64,000 nucleotides of DNA, from NCBI GenBank assembly GCA_022605955.1, contig JAKCOZ010000336.1, forward strand, positions 62,001 to 126,000, read 5' to 3'. Positions 52,511 through 61,488 of the stretch are shown here, one piece after another (positions within the stretch are counted from its first letter, which is position 1; every line of letters starts with the position of its first letter). The stretch is from Rallus limicola (lineage: Eukaryota > Chordata > Aves > Gruiformes > Rallidae). A model generated the notes under the pieces. It saw nothing but the letters and a program-made list of their open reading frames with translations. It was not told the DNA's origin and did no database searches. The position numbers were made by a program, and so were the translations under genes.

Positions 52511-54564
52511 GACAAGCTATGCCTTTCATGCCTAGCTTCTTTACTTTGGGAGTTATTGCTGGACGTTTAGCATGTTTTGAACTGCAGTCTGCTAGGGCCG
52601 AGAAAAGCACCGTAGGAGGTTCCAGGCATGTTCCCTCTTTCCAGGCAAAGGAAAAGGCTGAGAGCCAAAGTGACAGGGTCTGCTTGTGTGTCCTGTTAGG
52701 AGGTTTCAGACAAGCTATGCCTTTCATGCCTAGCTTCTTTACTTTGGGAGTTATTGCTGGACGTTTAGCATGTTTTGAACTGCAGTCTGCTAGGGCCGAG
52801 AAAAGCACCGTAGGAGGTTCCAGGCATGTTCCCTCTTTCCAGGCAAAGGAAAAGGCTGAGAGCCAAAGTGACAGGGTCTGCTTGTGTGTCCTGTTAGGAG
52901 GTTTCAGACAAGCTATGCCTTTCAGTCCTAGCTTCTTTACTTTGGGAGTTATTGCTGGACGTTTAGCATGTTTTGAACTGCAGTCTGCTAGGGCCGAGAA
53001 AAGCACCCTAGGAGCTTCCAGGCATGTTCCCTCTTTCCAGGCAAAGGAAAAGGCTGAGAGCCAAAGTGACAGGGTCTGCTTGTGTGTCCTGTTAGGAGGT
53101 TTCAGACAAGCTATGCCTTTCATGCCTAGCTTCTTTACTTTGGGAGTTATTGCTGGACGTTTAGCATGTTTTGAACTGCAGTCTGCTAGGGCCGAGAAAA
53201 GCACTGTAGGAGGTAGCAGGTATGTTCCCTCTTTCCAGGCAAAGGAAAAGGCTGAGAGCCAAAGTGACAGGGTCTGCTTGTGTGTCCTGTTAGGAGGTTT
53301 CAGACAAGCTATGCCTTTCATGCCTAGCTTCTTTACTTTGGGAGTTATTGCTGGACGTTTAGCATGTTTTGAACTGCAGTCTGCTAGGGCCGAGAAAAGC
53401 ACCGTAGGAGGTAGCAGGTATGTTCCCTCTTTCCAGGCAAAGGAAAAGGCTGAGAGCCAAAGTGACAGGGTCTGCTTGTGTGTCCTGTTAGGAGGTTTCA
53501 GACAAGCTATGCCTTTCAGTCCTAGCTTCTTTACTTTGGGAGTTATTGCTGGACGTTTAGCATGTTTTGAACTGCAGTCTGCTAGGGCCGAGAAAAGCAC
53601 CCTAGGAGGTTCCAGGCATGTTCCCTCTTTCCAGGCAAAGGAAAAGGCTGAGAGCCAAAGTGACAGGGTCTGCTTGTGTGTCCTGTTAGGAGGTTTCAGA
53701 CAAGCTATGCCTTTCAGTCCTAGCTTCTTTACTTTGGGAGTTATTGCTGGACGTTTAGCATGTTTTGAACTGCAGTCTGCTAGGGCCGAGAAAAGCACCG
53801 TAGGAGGTTCCAGGCATGTTCCCTCTTTCCAGGCAAAGGAAAAGGCTGAGAGCCAAAGTGACAGGGTCTGCTTGTGTGTCCTGTTAGGAGGTTTCAGACA
53901 AGCTATGCCTTTCAGTCCTAGCTTCTTTACTTTGGGAGTTATTGCTGGACGTTTAGCATGTTTTGAACTGCAGTCTGCTAGGGCCGAGAAAAGCACCGTA
54001 GGAGGTTCCAGGCATGTTCCCTCTTTCCAGGCAAAGGAAAAGGCTGAGAGCCAAAGTGACAGGGTCTGCTTGTGTGTCCTGTTAGGAGGTTTCAGACAAG
54101 CTATGCCTTTCAGTCCTAGCTTCTTTACTTTGGGAGTTATTGCTGGACGTTTAGCATGTTTTGAACTGCAGTCTGCTAGGGCCGAGAAAAGCACCGTAGG
54201 AGGTTCCAGGCATGTTCCCTCTTTCCAGGCAAAGGAAAAGGCTGAGAGCCAAAGTGACAGGGTCTGCTTGTGTGTCCTGTTAGGAGGTTTCAGACAAGCT
54301 ATGCCTTTCAGTCCTAGCTTCTTTACTTTGGGAGTTATTGCTGGACGTTTAGCATGTTTTGAACTGCAGTCTGCTAGGGCCGAGAAAAGCACCGTAGGAG
54401 GTTCCAGGCATGTTCCCTCTTTCCAGGCAAAGGAAAAGGCTGAGAGCCAAAGTGACAGGGTCTGCTTGTGTGTCCTGTTAGGAGGTTTCAGACAAGCTAT
54501 GCCTTTCAGTCCTAGCTTCTTTACTTTGGGAGTTATTGCTGGACGTTTAGCATGTTTTGAACTG

Positions 54565-55263
54565 CAGTCTGCTAGGGCCGAGAAAAGCACTGTAGGAGGT
54601 AGCAGGCATGTTCCCTCTTTCCAGGCAAAGGAAAAGGCTGAGAGCCAAAGTGACAGGGTCTGCTTGTGTGTCCTGTTAGGAGGTTTCAGACAAGCTATGC
54701 CTTTCATGCCTAGCTTCTTTACTTTGGGAGTTATTGCTGGACGTTTAGCATGTTTTGAACTGCAGTCTGCTAGAGCCGAGAAAAGCACCGTAGGAGGTTC
54801 CAGGCATGTTCCCTCTTTCCAGGCAAAGGAAAAGGCTGAGAGCCAAAGTGACAGGGTCTGCTTGTGTGTCCTGTTAGGAGGTTTCAGACAAGCTATGCCT
54901 TTCATGCCTAGCTTCTTTACTTTGGGAGTTATTGCTGGACGTTTAGCATGTTTTGAACTGCAGTCTGCTAGGGCCGAGAAAAGCACTGTAGGAGGTAGCA
55001 GGTATGTTCCCTCTTTCCAGGCAAAGGAAAAGGCTGAGAGCCAAAGTGACAGGGTCTGCTTGTGTGTCCTGTTAGGAGGTTTCAGACAAGCTATGCCTTT
55101 CATGCCTAGCTTCTTTACTTTGGGAGTTATTGCTGGACGTTTAGCATGTTTTGAACTGCAGTCTGCTAGGGCCGAGAAAAGCACTGTAGGAGGTAGCAGG
55201 TATGTTCCCTCTTTCCAGGCAAAGGAAAAGGCTGAGAGCCAAAGTGACGGGGTCTGCTTGTGT
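54565..55263 (-). repeat. Tagged motif block, copy 2 of 3
   Basis: A GTAGCAGGCATG unit (54600) is followed by one GTTCCAGGCATG unit and two GTAGCAGGTATG units, the last with GTGACGGGG (55244). That tag lies 19 units plus 1 bp after copy 1; the extra base matches the net +1 indel near 52.46-52.51 kb. Confidence 0.75.
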
Positions 55264-58200
55264 GTCCTGTTAGGAGGTTTCAGACAAGCTATGCCTTTCA
55301 GTCCTAGCTTCTTTACTTTGGGAGTTATTGCTGGACGTTTAGCATGTTTTGAACTGCAGTCTGCTAGGGCCGAGATAAGCACCGTAGGAGGTTCCAGGCA
55401 TGTTCCCTCTTTCCAGGCAAAGGAAAAGGCTGAGAGCCAAAGTGACAGGGTCTGCTTGTGTGTCCTGTTAGGAGGTTTCAGACAAGCTATGCCTTTCAGT
55501 CCTAGCTTCTTTACTTTGGGAGTTATTGCTGGACGTTTAGCATGTTTTGAACTGCAGTCTGCTAGGGCCAAGAAAAGCACCGTAGGAGGTTCCAGGCATG
55601 TTCCCTCTTTCCAGGCAAAGGAAAAGGCTGAGAGCCAAAGTGACAGGGTCTGCTTGTGTGTCCTGTTAGGAGGTTTCAGACAAGCTATGCCTTTCAGTCC
55701 TAGCTTCTTTACTTTGGGAGTTATTGCTGGACGTTTAGCATGTTTTGAACTGCAGTCTGCTAGGGCCGAGAAAAGCACCGTAGGAGGTTCCAGGCATGTT
55801 CCCTCTTTCCAGGCAAAGGAAAAGGCTGAGAGCCAAAGTGACAGGGTCTGCTTGTGTGTCCTGTTAGGAGGTTTCAGACAAGCTATGCCTTTCAGTCCTA
55901 GCTTCTTTACTTTGGGAGTTATTGCTGGACGTTTAGCATGTTTTGAACTGCAGTCTGCTAGGGCCGAGAAAAGCACCGTAGGAGGTTCCAGGCATGTTCC
56001 CTCTTTCCAGGCAAAGGAAAAGGCTGAGAGCCAAAGTGACAGGGTCTGCTTGTGTGTCCTGTTAGGAGGTTTCAGACAAGCTATGCCTTTCAGTCCTAGC
56101 TTCTTTACTTTGGGAGTTATTGCTGGACGTTTAGCATGTTTTGAACTGCAGTCTGCTAGGGCCGAGAAAAGCACCGTAGGAGGTTCCAGGCATGTTCCCT
56201 CTTTCCAGGCAAAGGAAAAGGCTGAGAGCCAAAGTGACAGGGTCTGCTTGTGTGTCCTGTTAGGAGGTTTCAGACAAGCTATGCCTTTCATGCCTAGCTT
56301 CTTTACTTTGGGAGTTATTGCTGGACGTTTAGCATGTTTTGAACTGCAGTCTGCTAGGGCCGAGAAAAGCACCGTAGGAGGTTCCAGGCATGTTCCCTCT
56401 TTCCAGGCAAAGGAAAAGGCTGAGAGCCAAAGTGACAGGGTCTGCTTGTGTGTCCTGTTAGGAGGTTTCAGACAAGCTATGCCTTTCAGTCCTAGCTTCT
56501 TTACTTTGGGAGTTATTGCTGGACGTTTAGCATGTTTTGAACTGCAGTCTGCTAGGGCCGAGAAAAGCACCCTAGGAGGTTCCAGGCATGTTCCCTCTTT
56601 CCAGGCAAAGGAAAAGGCTGAGAGCCAAAGTGACAGGGTCTGCTTGTGTGTCCTGTTAGGAGGTTTCAGACAAGCTATGCCTTTCATGCCTAGCTTCTTT
56701 ACTTTGGGAGTTATTGCTGGACGTTTAGCATGTTTTGAACTGCAGTCTGCTAGGGCCGAGAAAAGCACCGTAGGAGGTTCCAGGCATGTTCCCTCTTTCC
56801 AGGCAAAGGAAAAGGCTGAGAGCCAAAGTGACAGGGTCTGATTGTGTGTCCTGTTAGGAGGTTTCAGACAAGCTATGCCTTTCAGTCCTAGCTTCTTTAC
56901 TTTGGGAGTTATTGCTGGACGTTTAGCATGTTTTGAACTGCAGTCTGCTAGGGCCGAGAAAAGCACCGTAGGAGGTTCCAGGCATGTTCCCTCTTTCCAG
57001 GCAAAGGAAAAGGCTGAGAGCCAAAGTGACAGGGTCTGCTTGTGTGTCCTGTTAGGAGGTTTCAGACAAGCTATGCCTTTCAGTCCTAGCTTCTTTACTT
57101 TGGGAGTTATTGCTGGACGTTTAGCATGTTTTGAACTGCAGTCTGCTAGGGCCGAGAAAAGCACCGTAGGAGGTTCCAGGCATGTTCCCTCTTTCCAGGC
57201 AAAGGAAAAGGCTGAGAGCCAAAGTGACAGGGTCTGCTTGTGTGTCCTGTTAGGAGGTTTCAGACAAGCTATGCCTTTCAGTCCTAGCTTCTTTACTTTG
57301 GGAGTTATTGCTGGACGTTTAGCATGTTTTGAACTGCAGTCTGCTAGGGCCGAGAAAAGCACCGTAGGAGGTTCCAGGCATGTTCCCTCTTTCCAGGCAA
57401 AGGAAAAGGCTGAGAGCCAAAGTGACAGGGTCTGCTTGTGTGTCCTGTTAGGAGGTTTCAGACAAGCTATGCCTTTCAGTCCTAGCTTCTTTACTTTGGG
57501 AGTTATTGCTGGACGTTTAGCATGTTTTGAACTGCAGTCTGCTAGGGCCGAGAAAAGCACCGTAGGAGGTTCCAGGCATGTTCCCTCTTTCCAGGCAAAG
57601 GAAAAGGCTGAGAGCCAAAGTGACAGGGTCTGCTTGTGTGTCCTGTTAGGAGGTTTCAGACAAGCTATGCCTTTCAGTCCTAGCTTCTTTACTTTGGGAG
57701 TTATTGCTGGACGTTTAGCATGTTTTGAACTGCAGTCTGCTAGGGCCGAGAAAAGCACTGTAGGAGGTAGCAGGTATGTTCCCTCTTTCCAGGCAAAGGA
57801 AAAGGCTGAGAGCCAAAGTGACAGGGTCTGCTTGTGTGTCCTGTTAGGAGGTTTCAGACAAGCTATGCCTTTCATGCCTAGCTTCTTTACTTTGGGAGTT
57901 ATTGCTGGACGTTTAGCATGTTTTGAACTGCAGTCTGCTAGGGCCGAGAAAAGCACCGTAGGAGGTTCCAGGCATGTTCCTTCTTTCCAGGCAAAGGAAA
58001 AGGCTGAGAGCCAAAGTGACAGGGTCTGCTTGTGTGTCCTGTTAGGAGGTTTCAGACAAGCTATGCCTTTCATGCCTAGCTTCTTTACTTTGGGAGTTAT
58101 TGCTGGACGTTTAGCATGTTTTGAACTGCAGTCTGCTAGGGCCGAGAAAAGCACCGTAGGAGGTTCCAGGCATGTTCCCTCTTTCCAGGCAAAGGAAAAG

Positions 58201-58722
58201 GCTGAGAGCCAAAGTGACAGGGTCTGCTTGTGTGTCCTGTTAGGAGGTTTCAGACAAGCTATGCCTTTCAGTCCTAGCTTCTTTACTTTGGGAGTTATTG
58301 CTGGACGTTTAGCATGTTTTGAACTGCAGTCTGCTAGGGCCGAGAAAAGCACCGTAGGAGGTTCCAGGCATGTTCCCTCTTTCCAGGCAAAGGAAAAGGC
58401 TGAGAGCCAAAGTGACAGGGTCTGCTTGTGTGTCCTGTTAGGAGGTTTCAGACAAGCTATGCCTTTCAGTCCTAGCTTCTTTACTTTGGGAGTTATTGCT
58501 GGACGTTTAGCATGTTTTGAACTGCAGTCTGCTAGGGCCGAGAAAAGCACCGTAGGAGGTTCCAGGCATGTTCCCTCTTTCCAGGCAAAGGAAAAGGCTG
58601 AGAGCCAAAGTGACAGGGTCTGCTTGTGTGTCCTGTTAGGAGGTTTCAGACAAGCTATGCCTTTCAGTCCTAGCTTCTTTACTTTGGGAGTTATTGCTGG
58701 ACGTTTAGCATGTTTTGAACTG

Positions 58723-59421
58723 CAGTCTGCTAGGGCCGAGAAAAGCACCGTAGGAGGTAGCAGGCATGTTCCCTCTTTCCAGGCAAAGGAAAAGGCTGAG
58801 AGCCAAAGTGACAGGGTCTGCTTGTGTGTCCTGTTAGGAGGTTTCAGACAAGCTATGCCTTTCATGCCTAGCTTCTTTACTTTGGGAGTTATTGCTGGAC
58901 GTTTAGCATGTTTTGAACTGCAGTCTGCTAGGGCCGAGAAAAGCACCGTAGGAGGTTCCAGGCATGTTCCCTCTTTCCAGGCAAAGGAAAAGGCTGAGAG
59001 CCAAAGTGACAGGGTCTGCTTGTGTGTCCTGTTAGGAGGTTTCAGACAAGCTATGCCTTTCATGCCTAGCTTCTTTACTTTGGGAGTTATTGCTGGACGT
59101 TTAGCATGTTTTGAACTGCAGTCTGCTAGGGCCGAGAAAAGCACTGTAGGAGGTAGCAGGTATGTTCCCTCTTTCCAGGCAAAGGAAAAGGCTGAGAGCC
59201 AAAGTGACAGGGTCTGCTTGTGTGTCCTGTTAGGAGGTTTCAGACAAGCTATGCCTTTCATGCCTAGCTTCTTTACTTTGGGAGTTATTGCTGGACGTTT
59301 AGCATGTTTTGAACTGCAGTCTGCTAGGGCCGAGAAAAGCTCTGTAGGAGGTAGCAGGTATGTTCCCTCTTTCCAGGCAAAGGAAAAGGCTGAGAGCCAA
59401 AGTGACGGGGTCTGCTTGTGT
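58723..59421 (-). repeat. Tagged motif block, copy 3 of 3
   Basis: Same order of unit types as copy 2, with GTGACGGGG at 59402, exactly 21 units (4158 bp) after it. GAAAAGCTCTG at about 59334 is private to this copy. The block is followed at once by the deletion-bearing unit near 59503. Confidence 0.75.
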
Positions 59422-59499
59422 GTCCTGTTAGGAGGTTTCAGAGAAGCTATGCCTTTCATGCCTAGCTTCTTTACTTTGGGAGTTATTGCTGGACGTTTA

Positions 59500-59516
59500 G
59501 CAGGTTTGAACAGCAG
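59500..59516. other. 1-bp deletion within a unit
   Basis: GCAGGTTTGAACAGCAG stands where other units have GCATGTTTTGAACTGCAG: one base is lost and two are substituted, making a small mutation cluster. The same unit also carries CAGGGAAAGG at about 59572. Confidence 0.9.
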
Positions 59517-61143
59517 TCTGCTAGGGCCGAGAAAAGCACCGTAGGAGGTTCCAGGCATGTTCCCTCTTTCCAGGGAAAGGAAAAGGCTGAGAGCCAAAGT
59601 GACAGGGTCTGCTTGTGTGTCCTGTTAGGAGGTTTCAGACAAGCTATGCCTTTCAGTCCTAGCTTCTTTACTTTGGGAGTTATTGCTGGACGTTTAGCAT
59701 GTTTTGAACTGCAGTCTGCTAGGGCCGAGAAAAGCACCGTAGGAGGTAGCAGGTATGTTCCCTCTTTCCAGGCAAAGGAAAAGGCTGAGAGCCAAAGTGA
59801 CAGGGTCTGCTTGTGTGTCCTGTTAGGAGGTTTCAGACAAGCTATGCCTTTCATGCCTAGCTTCTTTACTTTGGGAGTTATTGCTGGACGTTTAGCATGT
59901 TTTGAACTGCAGTCTGCTAGGGCCGAGAAAAGCACCGTAGGAGGTTCCAGGCATGTTCCCTCTTTCCAGGCAAAGGAAAAGGCTGAGAGCCAAAGTGACA
60001 GGGTCTGCTTGTGTGTCCTGTTAGGAGGTTTCAGACAAGCTATGCCTTTCAGTCCTAGCTTCTTTACTTTGGGAGTTATTGCTGGACGTTTAGCATGTTT
60101 TGAACTGCAGTCTGCTAGGGCCGAGAAAAGCACCGTAGGAGGTAGCAGGTATGTTCCCTCTTTCCAGGCAAAGGAAAAGGCTGAGAGCCAAAGTGACAGG
60201 GTCTGCTTGTGTGTCCTGTTAGGAGGTTTCAGACAAGCTATGCCTTTCATGCCTAGCTTCTTTACTTTGGGAGTTATTGCTGGACGTTTAGCATGTTTTG
60301 AACTGCAGTCTGCTAGGGCCGAGAAAAGCACCGTAGGAGGTTCCAGGCATGTTCCCTCTTTCCAGGCAAAGGAAAAGGCTGAGAGCCAAAGTGACAGGGT
60401 CTGCTTGTGTGTCCTGTTAGGAGGTTTCAGACAAGCTATGCCTTTCATGCCTAGCTTCTTTACTTTGGGAGTTATTGCTGGACGTTTAGCATGTTTTGAA
60501 CTGCAGTCTGCTAGGGCCGAGAAAAGCACCGTAGGAGGTTCCAGGCATGTTCCCTCTTTCCAGGCAAAGGAAAAGGCTGAGAGCCAAAGTGACAGGGTCT
60601 GCTTGTGTGTCCTGTTAGGAGGTTTCAGACAAGCTATGCCTTTCAGTCCTAGCTTCTTTACTTTGGGAGTTATTGCTGGACGTTTAGCATGTTTTGAACT
60701 GCAGTCTGCTAGGGCCGAGAAAAGCACCGTAGGAGGTTCCAGGCATGTTCCCTCTTTCCAGGCAAAGGAAAAGGCTGAGAGCCAAAGTGACAGGGTCTGC
60801 TTGTGTGTCCTGTTAGGAGGTTTCAGACAAGCTATGCCTTTCAGTCCTAGCTTCTTTACTTTGGGAGTTATTGCTGGACGTTTAGCATGTTTTGAACTGC
60901 AGTCTGCTAGGGCCGAGAAAAGCACCGTAGGAGGTAGCAGGCATGTTCCCTCTTTCCAGGCAAAGGAAAAGGCTGAGAGCCAAAGTGACAGGGTCTGCTT
61001 GTGTGTCCTGTTAGGAGGTTTCAGACAAGCTATGCCTTTCAGTCCTAGCTTCTTTACTTTGGGAGTTATTGCTGGACGTTTAGCATGTTTTGAACTGCAG
61101 TCTGCTAAGGCCGAGAAAAGCACCGTAGGAGGTTCCAGGCATG

Positions 61144-61152
61144 TTCCCCTCT
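61144..61152. other. 1-bp insertion in a C run
   Basis: GTTCCCCTCTTTCC has four C instead of three. A 1-bp homopolymer length change, so the site most open to sequencing error. Confidence 0.85.
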
Positions 61153-61479
61153 TTCCAGGCAAAGGAAAAGGCTGAGAGCCAAAGTGACAGGGTCTGCTTG
61201 TGTGTCCTGTTAGGAGGTTTCAGACAAGCTATGCCTTTCAGTCCTAGCTTCTTTACTTTGGGAGTTATTGCTGGACGTTTAGCATGTTTTGAACTGCAGT
61301 CTGCTAGGGCCGAGAAAAGCACCGTAGGAGGTTCCAGGCATGTTCCCTCTTTCCAGGCAAAGGAAAAGGCTGAGAGCCAAAGTGACAGGGTCTGCTTGTG
61401 TGTCCTGTTAGGAGGTTTCAGACAAGCTATGCCTTTCAGTCCTAGCTTCTTTACTTTGGGAGTTATTGCTGGACGTTTA

Positions 61480-61488
61480 GCAATGTTT
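61480..61488. other. 1-bp insertion of A
   Basis: TAGCAATGTTTTG has an extra A compared with TAGCATGTTTTG. It brings the array to +2 bp relative to the register set at 32495. Confidence 0.88.
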
